Source of the DNA: Chloroflexota bacterium
GTDB taxonomy: Bacteria > Chloroflexota > UBA6077 > FW602-bin22 > CADDYW01
Direction of reading: 5' to 3'
Assembly: GCA_902810745.1 (NCBI GenBank)
Contig: CADDYW010000033.1
Location: forward strand, 1-40,861
Length of the DNA stretch: 40,861 nucleotides
The notes under the pieces are model-generated. The model did no database searches. It was not told the origin of the DNA and worked only from the letters and a program-made list of their open reading frames with translations. The position numbers and the translations under genes are program-made. Within the stretch, counting starts at the first letter, position 1. Every line of letters begins with the position of its first letter. Positions 27,327 through 35,563 of this stretch are shown piece after piece.

Positions 27327-27335
27327 TGCTATAAT
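27327..27335 (+). promoter_or_regulatory. Extended -10 promoter of the PfkB-type kinase gene
   Basis: TGCTATAAT (27327-27335) is a perfect TATAAT with the TGn extension. No good -35 is present, as expected for extended -10 promoters. Transcription would start near 27342, so the leader is only about 13 bases and the ATG at 27334 cannot be the start codon. Confidence 0.7.
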
Positions 27336-27354
27336 GCCGGCCGGAGGCGTCGCC

Positions 27355-28302
27355 GTGATCGTGACCGTAACATTGAATCCAGCCGTCGACCGTGTCGTCG
27401 TGCTGGATGAGCTGCGCCTGGGCGACACGAATCGTGTCTACGACGGCGAGATCGATCCCGGCGGGAAAGGCGTCAATGTTTCCCGCGTACTTCGCGAGCT
27501 CGGTGGCGACAGCCTTGCCACCGGGCTGGTCGCCGGAAGCCTGGGGCGGTTCATCGAGGCATCGCTCGAAAAAGCAGGCATTGCGCACGCCTTCATTCAC
27601 ACCCCGGGACAGACGCGCCAGAATCTCGTGATCGTCGAGACGCGCTGCCAGCGGCACACGCTTCTCAACGAGGCTGGACCGGAGACGGATCCGCGCTACG
27701 TCCGTCGCGTGGTCCGGCAGCTATCACGTCGGATCAAGGCTGGTGACTGGGTCGTACTCGCGGGCAGCGTCCCTCCACGCATCGCGCCATCGGTGTACGC
27801 CGACCTGATCGATCTCATTCACGCTCAAGCCGCCCACGTCTGCCTCGATACGGACGGCGAGCCACTCGCCCAGGGCATTCGCGCCGGTCCGGAGCTGATC
27901 AAGCCGAACCGGGAGGAGCTCGAGCGCCTTGTCGGCAGGCCCCTGGCGTCGGAGGCGCAGATTGTCGATGCAGCCCTGGAGCTTCACCGGCGTGGCGTCG
28001 CGTACGTTGTCGTGTCGATGGGGCGTCACGGTACGGTTGCGATTGGGCCGGAAGGGACCTGGCGTGCCCGTCCGCCAGTGATCGAGACCGTCAGCGCGGT
28101 TGGCTCCGGCGACTCGCTCGTGGCAGGCCTCGTCCTCGCCCTCTCGCGTGGCGAGTCTCTCGTCGAGGGCCTGCGCCTCGGAACGGCGGCCGGCGCCGCA
28201 ACTGCGATGAGGCCCGGAACCCGACTCGCACGGGCGGACGATATTGTCCGCTTGCTCCCGCGGGTCGTCGTCGAGCCGCTGTACCTGCGGAAGGCGGCCT
28301 GA
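27355..28302 (+). CDS. PfkB-family hexose-phosphate kinase (1-phosphofructokinase type)
   Basis: 315 residues; phosphorylates a sugar or sugar phosphate, probably fructose-1-phosphate or tagatose-6-phosphate. The start MIVTVTLNPAVDR and the DPGGKGVNVSRVLRELGG block (34-51) are typical of the FruK/LacC branch. The catalytic block is SAVGSGDSLVAG with Asp253, and IKPNREELE (182-190) is the conserved pre-ATP segment. GTG 27355 has GGAGG 7 bases upstream. The subtype cannot be fixed by sequence alone; no PTS genes are nearby. The next gene starts 3 bases after its stop. Confidence 0.92.
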   Translation: MIVTVTLNPAVDRVVVLDELRLGDTNRVYDGEIDPGGKGVNVSRVLRELGGDSLATGLVAGSLGRFIEASLEKAGIAHAFIHTPGQTRQNLVIVETRCQRHTLLNEAGPETDPRYVRRVVRQLSRRIKAGDWVVLAGSVPPRIAPSVYADLIDLIHAQAAHVCLDTDGEPLAQGIRAGPELIKPNREELERLVGRPLASEAQIVDAALELHRRGVAYVVVSMGRHGTVAIGPEGTWRARPPVIETVSAVGSGDSLVAGLVLALSRGESLVEGLRLGTAAGAATAMRPGTRLARADDIVRLLPRVVVEPLYLRKAA

Positions 28303-28305
28303 TCG

Positions 28306-29439
28306 ATGACTGATCTGGTCACGCCACTCGTCTTCGTCGGAGCAAGTCGGGCGACGGCGATCGAGGCGATGCTCGCCGACGCCCAGGAAGCAATCGCCCG
28401 TGATCTTATCGATCGTCTGCTCGCGTGCTCGGCCTTCGACGCGCCCATCGTCGCCACCGCGTCGCTCACGTTTGCCGAATCCCTGCGGGGGCTGCCGGTG
28501 CGAATCGTTCCGGACGAGGGAGGCTTTCACTTTGGACGCTCTCTGGCTGACCTCATCCACCGGTTCGGCGTCGAGCGCGCTTTCTACGTCGGCGGCGGCG
28601 CCGCGCCGCTCTTGACGGTCGAAGAGCTGACGACAATTGCGATGATGCTCCGCTCGCACGACCATGCCCTCGTCGCCAATAACTTCTTCTCGTCGGATTT
28701 CCTGGGATTCGCGCCGGCCAGCGCGATCGATCGGATCTCGCTTCCTCCCATGGACAACGATCTGGCCTTTCGCCTTCAGCGTGAGGCCGGGCTACAAAAC
28801 GTGCCGCTCGCGCGTACCCCCGGCACCCAGATGGACGTGGATACGCCGACCGACCTGCTGATCCTTTGCCTGCATCCCGGAACCGGTCCGTGGACACGAC
28901 GATTTCTGAACGATCGCGACCTTGACACGCGGCGGCTCGAGCGGGTCAGCGAGCTCCTGACGGATCCGTCGGCCCAGGTCGTCATCGCCGGGCGAGTGGG
29001 GTCGCACGTCTGGAGCCACCTCGACAGCGATCTTGCCTGTCGGACCCGGGTCTTCTCCGAGGAGCGCGGGATGCGAGCGAGTGGCCGCGAGGCGCGTGGG
29101 GAGGTACGGTCGCTGCTCGGATACCACCTGGAAGCGGTGGGGCCGAAGCGATTTTTCGACGAGCTCGCGGAGCTGGGGGATGCCGCCTTCATCGACACCC
29201 GCGTCCTGTTCAACCACCTGCGGATCACACCGTCGGCGAGCGATCGGTTCTACTCGGACCTGCTTTGCCCGGACGAGATCGGAGATCCGACGGTTCGAGA
29301 ATTTACGCGTGCTGCGGCCGCTGCGCGCATCCCAGTCGTGCTGGGTGGGCACTCGCTCGTCGCCGGTGGGCTGTGGGCTCTCATCGATGCCGCCTGGCTG
29401 AAACGCGACCAGCAGCTTGGACGCGTGACCGGCGCCTGA
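28306..29439 (+). CDS. Uncharacterised protein with GT-A nucleotidyltransferase-like features
   Basis: 377 residues, soluble, no signal peptide. I do not recognise it as a named family. The first half (to about 190) has alternating beta/alpha segments, LVFVGASRATAIEAML near the start and PLARTPGTQMDVDTPTDLLIL (168-188); the 'G-x-x-x-D-x-D-T-P-x-D-L' ending resembles the C-terminal signature of CofC/MobA-type nucleotidyltransferases, and HALVANNFFSSDF suits a metal or substrate loop. The usual N-terminal glycine/Lys NTP loop is not clear. The second half (about 195-377) has no recognisable motif. It starts 3 bases after the PfkB kinase and is surely co-transcribed with it. A role with sugar phosphates or nucleotide sugars is inference. 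Confidence 0.6.
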   Translation: MTDLVTPLVFVGASRATAIEAMLADAQEAIARDLIDRLLACSAFDAPIVATASLTFAESLRGLPVRIVPDEGGFHFGRSLADLIHRFGVERAFYVGGGAAPLLTVEELTTIAMMLRSHDHALVANNFFSSDFLGFAPASAIDRISLPPMDNDLAFRLQREAGLQNVPLARTPGTQMDVDTPTDLLILCLHPGTGPWTRRFLNDRDLDTRRLERVSELLTDPSAQVVIAGRVGSHVWSHLDSDLACRTRVFSEERGMRASGREARGEVRSLLGYHLEAVGPKRFFDELAELGDAAFIDTRVLFNHLRITPSASDRFYSDLLCPDEIGDPTVREFTRAAAAARIPVVLGGHSLVAGGLWALIDAAWLKRDQQLGRVTGA

Positions 29440-29495
29440 GTCACTCCTTCCAGACCGTGCGTACCTGGCGCCACGCCTGCCGATTCCGCGTGCTT

Positions 29496-29524
29496 TTGCT
29501 CGGCGCCAGGAAGTGTGCTAAGAT
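29496..29524 (+). promoter_or_regulatory. Predicted promoter of metG
   Basis: TTGCTC (29496-29501) and TAAGAT (29519-29524) are 17 bases apart; the -10 carries the TGC extension, as does the PfkB promoter. Confidence 0.6.
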
Positions 29525-29576
29525 GTGACAACGACTCGGACCCGACGTGCTGGTCCGTTGCCAGGCGAACTAACCA

Positions 29577-31112
29577 ATGTCGAAGTACTACATTACAACG
29601 CCGATCTATTACGTCAACGACGTCCCCCACATCGGCCACGCCTACACGACGGTCGCGGCTGACGTACTGGCACGCCATTACCGTCGCCGCGGGTACGACG
29701 TTTTCTTCCTGACCGGTACTGACGAGCACGGCGCGAAGATTGCCGAGGCGGCGGCGAAGTCCGGCCAGACGCCGAAGGAGTACGTGGACAGGATCGTGGA
29801 GCGTTTCAAGGAAGCCTGGAAGCTGCTCCAGATCTCCAATGATTTCTTCATTCGAACCAGCGATCCGCACCACGAGGCCGGAGTTGCCGCGTTTCTGGAG
29901 CGCCTCTACACCTCGGGCGATATCTACAAGGGGGTCTACGAGGGGCTCTATTGCGTCGGCTGTGAGCAGTTCAAAACGGAAGAGGACCTGGTCAACGGGG
30001 TTTGCCCCTTCCACGGCATCGCTCCGACCTGGTACTCGGAGGAGAACTATTTCTTCCGACTTTCTCGCTACCAGGATGCACTGCTGAAGGCCCTGACGGA
30101 GCCGTCCGACCCGAACCATTACGTTGTCAACCCTCCCAGCCGATTGAACGAGGTTCTCGGGAAGGTCCGTCTCGGCTTAAGCGACCTCAGTATCTCGCGC
30201 GCAAGCCTTGCCTGGGGTGTCCCGCTGCCGTTCGATCCAAGCCAGGTCGCCTACGTCTGGATCGATGCTCTTCTCAATTACGTGACGGCGATCGGATATC
30301 CGGACGATCTCTCGATGTTTCATCGCTACTGGCCGGCCGATCTGCATCTGATGGCCAAGGATATCCTCTGGTTTCACGCGATTCTCTGGCCCGCCATGCT
30401 GATCGCAAACGGGCTGCGCCCGCCGCGGGAGGTTTACGCGCACGGCTTCTTCACCATCGGTGGCCAGCGCATGAGCAAGACCCTCGGCAACGTGATCGCG
30501 CCCGCGGACCTCGTCGCCAGATTCGGGGCGGACGCAGCGCGGTATCTGCTGTTGACGGACTTTCCCTTCGGGACTGATGGGGACTTCAACCTCGACAATC
30601 TGGTCGCGCGATACAACGCCGAGCTAGCAAACGACCTTGGTAATCTGGTCAATCGTACGATCAGCATGGTGAATCGCTACTGTGAGGGCCTCGTACCCGC
30701 GTCGGGTCCTGATCTCCCTCCGGACGCCGAGCTCAAGGCCATGGCAACGGCGATGTTCAGTCAGATCGATACCGCGCTGGCCAGCCTCGAGTTCGTGTCG
30801 GCGGCGGACGCTGTTCACGCGGTCGTGTCGCGAGCGAACCGGTACGTCGAGGAGATGGCGCCGTGGAAGCTTGCCAGGATCGATCGTGATCGGCTTGCCA
30901 GCGTCCTGTACAACCTCGTCGAGACTGAACGGCTGATCGCGGTCGCGATCTGGGCATTCATGCCAACCACGTCCGAGCGAATTCTGGATCAGCTCGGTGC
31001 TCCCGGTCAGACAGCCGCCTCGTGGGGCCAGATCGCACCGGGAACCCGTGTCTCGAGCCAACCAAAGCCACTCTTTCCGCGGATCGAGATCGGTGCCGAC
31101 CGTACTCGCTGA
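29577..31112 (+). CDS. metG: Methionyl-tRNA synthetase
   Basis: Charges tRNA-Met. The Rossmann catalytic domain has HIGH at 18-21 (VNDVPHIGH) and the KMSKS equivalent RMSKT at 298-302. The connective domain has a single-knuckle metal site Cys126-x2-Cys129 with Cys143 and His146, a C-C-C-H variant. The anticodon-binding domain spans about 365-500. 511 residues is the length of the short bacterial form without the C-terminal EMAP-type tRNA-binding domain. Shine-Dalgarno is weak (AGGCGAAC far upstream). The last 20 bases overlap tatD. Confidence 0.97.
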   Translation: MSKYYITTPIYYVNDVPHIGHAYTTVAADVLARHYRRRGYDVFFLTGTDEHGAKIAEAAAKSGQTPKEYVDRIVERFKEAWKLLQISNDFFIRTSDPHHEAGVAAFLERLYTSGDIYKGVYEGLYCVGCEQFKTEEDLVNGVCPFHGIAPTWYSEENYFFRLSRYQDALLKALTEPSDPNHYVVNPPSRLNEVLGKVRLGLSDLSISRASLAWGVPLPFDPSQVAYVWIDALLNYVTAIGYPDDLSMFHRYWPADLHLMAKDILWFHAILWPAMLIANGLRPPREVYAHGFFTIGGQRMSKTLGNVIAPADLVARFGADAARYLLLTDFPFGTDGDFNLDNLVARYNAELANDLGNLVNRTISMVNRYCEGLVPASGPDLPPDAELKAMATAMFSQIDTALASLEFVSAADAVHAVVSRANRYVEEMAPWKLARIDRDRLASVLYNLVETERLIAVAIWAFMPTTSERILDQLGAPGQTAASWGQIAPGTRVSSQPKPLFPRIEIGADRTR

Positions 31113-31881
31113 TACACACGCCCACCTTGCTGACCCAGCCCTGCTTCCCCAAGTCTCAGAGATCGTGGTGTCTGCCGAGAGCGAGGGGGTCGATCATATC
31201 CTGGCAGTCGCGGTCGATCTCGCGAGCAGCGCGGAGTCGGTTCGCCTCGCCGAGCGTTTTCCAACGGTGTGGGCAGCGGTGGGCGTCCATCCCCACGAGG
31301 CCACGTCGTTCAACGCCGAGGTGCTCGATCAGCTTCGCGAGCTGGCGAACCATCCGAAGGTCGTCGCGATCGGAGAGATCGGGCTGGATTACTACCGAAA
31401 CCTTGCACCGGCCACGGTGCAGCAGGTCGTATTCGCCGATCAGCTTGCCCTCGCCGCGAGTCTCGGTATGCCGGTGGTCGTCCACAATCGCGAGGCGACC
31501 GCTGACGTCTTGCGATTCATCGGGCACGTCGATCGCCCGGCCGACCTCGTATCGCGGGCGGGCGTTCTGCACTGCTTTTCCGAGGGTTACGAGGTGGCAC
31601 AGGAGGCAATCCGCCTCGGGTTCTATATCTCCTTCGCCGGAAATCTGACCTATCGGCGTGCGGATGCGCTGCGATCCGTCGCGGCAGCGCTGCCGATCGA
31701 ACGGTTGCTGATCGAGACAGACAGTCCACACCTGGCGCCGATGCCTCGGCGTGGGCAGGTGAACTATCCGTCGAACGTGTACCTGGTCGCCCGGCAGCTC
31801 GCGGACGTTCGTGGCATCAGCTACGAGATGGCTGCCAACGAAACGTCCGCCAACGCCAGGCGACTGTTTCGCTGGACGTAA
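31093..31881 (+). CDS. tatD: TatD-family metal-dependent DNase
   Basis: 262-residue TIM-barrel hydrolase. The metal ligands follow the family: DTHAHL (7-12), GEIGLDYYR, VVHNREA, HCFSEG and ETDSPHLAP. TatD proteins are 3'-5' exonucleases implicated in DNA repair and stress. GTG 31093 begins inside metG, giving a 20-base overlap; it places DTHAH at residue 7, the usual position. metG-tatD neighbourhood is common in bacteria, which supports an operon. Confidence 0.94.
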   Translation: MPTVLADTHAHLADPALLPQVSEIVVSAESEGVDHILAVAVDLASSAESVRLAERFPTVWAAVGVHPHEATSFNAEVLDQLRELANHPKVVAIGEIGLDYYRNLAPATVQQVVFADQLALAASLGMPVVVHNREATADVLRFIGHVDRPADLVSRAGVLHCFSEGYEVAQEAIRLGFYISFAGNLTYRRADALRSVAAALPIERLLIETDSPHLAPMPRRGQVNYPSNVYLVARQLADVRGISYEMAANETSANARRLFRWT

Positions 31882-31979
31882 CGGGAGCAGGGATACATTG
31901 AGTACGCACGGCATCGACTTCCCGTGAGCAGGGTGGCGAGCTTTGCTCGTCCATCCGGCCGGGATGAAGGGATCGGGCG

Positions 31980-31998
31980 TGATCGGTCCGATCATTTT
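31980..31998 (+). terminator. Possible terminator after tatD
   Basis: TGATCGG-T-CCGATCA is a perfect palindrome followed by TTTT, about 100 bases after the tatD stop. As RNA it would give a 6-bp stem with a 3-base loop. The rest of the 194-base gap to the polyprenyl synthase shows no gene. Confidence 0.4.
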
Positions 31999-32075
31999 GG
32001 TGCCAGCCAGGCAATCGCGTCCCCGACGTCATCCTTATCTTAACGCGCCGATTGCGCGTGGTCGGAGGGAGTTCC

Positions 32076-33044
32076 TTGGCCGCGTCAGCGATCTTCGATC
32101 CAGTCCAACGGGATCTCGAGCTCGTCGACGAAGCAATCCGACAGGTCAGTCGGGTTGACTATCCCCTTCTCGAGTCGTTTCTTACCCATATCCTCAGTAC
32201 GCGCGGTAAGAGGGTGCGACCAGCCCTCGTGCTCCTCTCGGCGAGTTTTCACAACTACTGTCTTCAGTTCCTCGTTCCGCTCGCGGCAGCGATCGAGCTT
32301 CTGCACACCGCGACACTGGTCCACGATGACCTGATCGACAACTCCTCCGTTCGCCGCGGGACGCCAACGCTGAACGCGCTGACTAGCCACTCCGCGACCG
32401 TACTGGTGGGCGACTATCTCTTCGCCACTGCCGCGGCGCTCTGTACAGAAACCCAGAACGTCCGGGTCATGAAGGTCTTTGGGCAGACGCTCATGACGAT
32501 CTGCGACGGGGAGCTCCGGCAGATTTTCAGTGCCGGCCAGTGGCGCCAGAGCCGCGACGAGTACTATCAGAAGATCGAACGGAAGACCGCATCGCTGCTG
32601 CGTACGGCGGCAGAGACCGGCGCGATTCTCAGCGGTGCACCGGAAGAGCACATTCAGGCTCTGCGTCAGTATGGCTACTATCTGGGAATGGCGTTTCAGG
32701 TGGTCGACGACGTTCTCGACTTTATCGGGGACGAATCGACGATGGGCAAACCGGTCGGCAGCGATCTGCGCCAAGGCATGATCACGTTACCAACGATTCG
32801 CCTGCTCGAGCAAGACCCGGATCACCCCGCGATTCGCCGAATTTTCGACGATGGAGACTCATCCGATCGGGCCGTGCACGAGGCGGTCGACGTCGTCGTA
32901 CGGTCCTCGGGGATCGCGTTCGCGCTCGACGAAGCACGTCGATTCGCGCGGATCGCGGTTGATCATCTCGCCACCCTCCCCGCGTGCCAGAGTCGCGTCG
33001 CACTCGAGTCCCTCGCCGAGTACGTGGTCAGCCGCGCGTCGTAA
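32076..33044 (+). CDS. Long-chain trans-polyprenyl diphosphate synthase
   Basis: 322 residues; elongates an allylic diphosphate with isopentenyl diphosphate, all-trans. The first Asp-rich motif is DDLID (84-88) and the second DDVLD (211-215); GKRVRP (44-49) binds the diphosphate. The residues 4 and 5 positions before DDLID are Thr80 and Ala79, small side chains that usually permit long products such as a menaquinone side chain. The start is TTG 32076 with GGAGG 7 bases upstream; an earlier TTG at 32052 would place the ribosome site inside the gene. Confidence 0.94.
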   Translation: MAASAIFDPVQRDLELVDEAIRQVSRVDYPLLESFLTHILSTRGKRVRPALVLLSASFHNYCLQFLVPLAAAIELLHTATLVHDDLIDNSSVRRGTPTLNALTSHSATVLVGDYLFATAAALCTETQNVRVMKVFGQTLMTICDGELRQIFSAGQWRQSRDEYYQKIERKTASLLRTAAETGAILSGAPEEHIQALRQYGYYLGMAFQVVDDVLDFIGDESTMGKPVGSDLRQGMITLPTIRLLEQDPDHPAIRRIFDDGDSSDRAVHEAVDVVVRSSGIAFALDEARRFARIAVDHLATLPACQSRVALESLAEYVVSRAS

Positions 33045-33056
33045 CGCACCTTGACC

Positions 33057-33086
33057 TTGACGATGAACACGGCAGCGTAGTACATC
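33057..33086 (+). promoter_or_regulatory. Possible promoter of the MurE-type ligase gene
   Basis: TTGACG (33057-33062) and TACATC (33081-33086) are 18 bases apart. The -10 is weak. A second TTGACC lies directly upstream (33051-33056). Confidence 0.3.
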
Positions 33087-33127
33087 TATGACGGCTGGAT
33101 GCGCGAGCGGGTGCTGCCGATGAGCGC

Positions 33128-33142
33128 CCCTCGGGTCGAGGG
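33128..33142 (+). terminator. Weak hairpin in the gap between polyprenyl synthase and MurE-type ligase
   Basis: CCCTCG (33128-33133) and CGAGGG (33137-33142) pair around GGT and are followed by TTTGCTT. A second stem, GGGCTCT (33201-33207) with AGAGCCC (33221-33227), lies 31 bases before the ligase start and may shape its leader. Neither is a strong terminator. Confidence 0.3.
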
Positions 33143-33258
33143 TTTGCTTCGCCGGATCAGAGATTCCAGCGAACCCCGCCACCTGCTGACGAGGGTTGGG
33201 GGCTCTCGGGGCGATTTTCAGAGCCCGGTGGCGTAGTCGTCAAAGAACGGGGAGATGG

Positions 33259-34770
33259 ATGAGGCTTAGCGACGCCGCCCGTGTCGTACCGGGGGCGTGT
33301 CTGATCGGCGACGGTCATGTGCGCGTTTCGCGCATCGTGTTCGACCATCGGCAGGTGAATCCCGGCGACCTGTTCGTCGCTCTCCGCGGAACGCGCCTGG
33401 ATGGTGCACAGTTCATTCCGGCCGCGTTCGATCGAGGCGCGGTCGCGGCTGTCGTTGAGCAGCGCGAGAGCCTTCCGGCCGGTCGGCCTGGCCTCGTCGT
33501 CACGTCAACCCGTCTGGCCCTTGGCTTGCTCGCCGCTGAGCTGGAAGGCTGGCCCTCTCGCCGGCTGCGCGTCGCGGGCGTGACCGGTACCGATGGAAAG
33601 ACAACGACGTCGAGCCTTCTCGCGGCGGTGCTTCGGGCATCGGGGCGACGAGTAGGCTCGATCACCACGGTCAGTGCCCAGATCGGGGACACATCGCTCG
33701 ACACCGGTTTCCACACGTCGACCCCGGATGCTCCCGATCTTCAGCATTACCTGCGCCTGATGGTCGAGGCCGGCATGGAAGACGCTGTGCTCGAGGTCAC
33801 ATCGCACGGGCTGGACCAGGACCGTGTCGCCGGATGCGATTTCGATCTCGCAGTCGTGACCAACGTGACAAGCGATCACCTCGACTACCACCGTACCTAC
33901 GACGCCTACCTCGCCGCGAAGCTGAAGCTGTTTCAGAGTCTTGAGCGCTCGGCGCGGAAGCCGGGCGTGCCCAAGGGCATCGTCTACAATCTGGACGATC
34001 GATCGGCTGAGCCCATCTCGCACCTGTGGTGCGAGCGCCGCCTCAGCTATGCTCTCGAACGTCGGGCCGATGTTCGTGCGCGCGGAGTCCGTCTGTACGC
34101 CGATGCCACTGCCTTTGACGTCGAGTCCCCCGTGTCCTCCTTCCCGGTCGAGCTTCCGCTCCCTGGATGGTACAACGTTGCCAATGCACTCGCGGCGGCC
34201 GCGGCCGCGCTGATCTGGGACGTTCCGATCCCGGCGATCCAGGAAGGACTGGCCACGTTCGGCGGCGTGCCAGGGCGACTGGAACGAATTGATCGCGGGC
34301 AGGATTTCGAGGTGTTCGTCGACTTTGCTCACACGGCGAACAGTCTCGAGATGGTGCTGCGCCTGAAGCGAGAGCAATGCCGCCGTCGACTCCTCATCGT
34401 GTTCGGCTGTGCCGGACTGCGTGACCGAGGAAAGCGGCCGGTCATGGGTGAGATTGCCGGGCGCTTCGCTGACCGGATTTACCTGACCGCCGAGGATCCA
34501 CGAACCGAAAGCCTCGAGGCGATCCTGGAGGAGATCGCGGAGGGCTGTCGCAAGGCGGGACGGCGCGAGGGCGTCGATTACTGGAAGATTCCCGATCGAG
34601 CCACCGCGATCGAGCGGGCGATTTTCGACGCCAAGCCAGGGGACGTTGTTCTTGTTACCGGCAAGGGGCACGAACGCTCGATGTGCTTCGGAACGGTCGA
34701 GCAACCGTGGAGCGATCAGGATGCCGTCCGGCAAGCCATCGATCGGCGGCTCTCGACTACCTCTCGGTAG
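33259..34770 (+). CDS. murE: MurE-type UDP-MurNAc-tripeptide synthetase
   Basis: 503 residues with the three Mur-ligase domains. The ATP loop is GTDGKTTT (110-117), with Asp where most members have Asn. TSTPDAPDLQ (154-163) and EVTSHGLDQDR bind the UDP-sugar, Lys221 is the likely carbamylated lysine, and VDFAHTANSLE, FGCAGLRDRGKRP and VTGKGHE follow in order. The amino-acid selectivity motif is EDPR (412-415) in place of DNPR, the diaminopimelate signature. The third residue added may therefore not be diaminopimelate; ornithine or lysine are possible. ATG 33259 follows GGGGAG at about 4 bases. PIG-L begins inside its 3' end. Confidence 0.9.
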   Translation: MRLSDAARVVPGACLIGDGHVRVSRIVFDHRQVNPGDLFVALRGTRLDGAQFIPAAFDRGAVAAVVEQRESLPAGRPGLVVTSTRLALGLLAAELEGWPSRRLRVAGVTGTDGKTTTSSLLAAVLRASGRRVGSITTVSAQIGDTSLDTGFHTSTPDAPDLQHYLRLMVEAGMEDAVLEVTSHGLDQDRVAGCDFDLAVVTNVTSDHLDYHRTYDAYLAAKLKLFQSLERSARKPGVPKGIVYNLDDRSAEPISHLWCERRLSYALERRADVRARGVRLYADATAFDVESPVSSFPVELPLPGWYNVANALAAAAAALIWDVPIPAIQEGLATFGGVPGRLERIDRGQDFEVFVDFAHTANSLEMVLRLKREQCRRRLLIVFGCAGLRDRGKRPVMGEIAGRFADRIYLTAEDPRTESLEAILEEIAEGCRKAGRREGVDYWKIPDRATAIERAIFDAKPGDVVLVTGKGHERSMCFGTVEQPWSDQDAVRQAIDRRLSTTSR

Positions 34771-35563
34771 CTTCGAGACCGTGCCGGTGGACGTGAGCAA
34801 CCCCGTCGCGGCTGACGCCCTCTTCGTGTCGCCCCATCTCGACGACGTGGCCCTGTCGTGCGGGGGAACTGTCGCCCTGGAGGCCCGACGCGGTGGTGCG
34901 CTTGTCGTCACGGTATTCGCCGGCCGGCCCGGTGAGGCGCTCAACGCCTTCGCCCGGTTCCAGCACGAGCGCTGGGGTCACCTCGACGATGCGGTCGGAG
35001 AGCGTCGCCGGGAGGATGCGGCCGCGATGGCGGTGCTCGGTGCCAGGTTCACCTGGCTAGAATTTCCAGACGCGATCTACCGCGGCAATCTCTACCTCTC
35101 CGACGACGAGCTCTTCGGACCCGTCAAATCCGAGGACGCGCCGATCGCCGATGGAATTATCGAGACGCTCGGCGGCCTCATCCGGAGCGTTCGACCGTCG
35201 CGAATCTATCTACCACTTGGAGCCGGAGAGCACGTGGACCATCAGATCTGCAGTGCGCTCGAGGCACGGCTGCGGACCCTCGGGCTGGACGTCCTTTTTT
35301 ACGAGGATTTTCCCTATGCCGCGACACCTGACGCGGTCGAGAAGCGTGTCGCTCGATGGATGGATCGGTTGAGACCATTGGTCGTGTCGATCGGTGAGAC
35401 GATCGAGACGCGATTGGCGGCGATCCGGTGCTATCGAAGCCAGCTGTCGACGATCTTTCGCCACTACGGCCAGCCCGACGACGTCGTGCGGGAATTCGCG
35501 CGATCAGTCGGGGCGGGCGATTACGCCGAGCGCTTCTGGCAGATCGCTCAGGAAGAGCCTTGA
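34721..35563 (+). CDS. PIG-L family N-deacetylase (LmbE-like)
   Basis: 280-residue zinc hydrolase of the family that removes acetyl groups from GlcNAc conjugates (for example in bacillithiol or mycothiol synthesis or glycolipids). The metal motif is SPHLDD with His39, Asp41 and Asp42, followed by a Val where most members have Glu; the downstream metal histidine lies in GEHVDHQ (His171 or His174). ATG 34721 has GGAG 8 bases upstream and lies 50 bases inside murE; a GTG at 34781, 10 bases after the murE stop, is an alternative. The substrate is unknown. The 3' end overlaps mutS by 16 bases in the opposite direction. Confidence 0.85.
   Translation: MPSGKPSIGGSRLPLGSFETVPVDVSNPVAADALFVSPHLDDVALSCGGTVALEARRGGALVVTVFAGRPGEALNAFARFQHERWGHLDDAVGERRREDAAAMAVLGARFTWLEFPDAIYRGNLYLSDDELFGPVKSEDAPIADGIIETLGGLIRSVRPSRIYLPLGAGEHVDHQICSALEARLRTLGLDVLFYEDFPYAATPDAVEKRVARWMDRLRPLVVSIGETIETRLAAIRCYRSQLSTIFRHYGQPDDVVREFARSVGAGDYAERFWQIAQEEP

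Noticed and set aside
27274..27657. Minus-strand frame upstream of the riboflavin operon
   Set aside because: Antisense to the start of the PfkB-type kinase and crosses its promoter; no protein signature.
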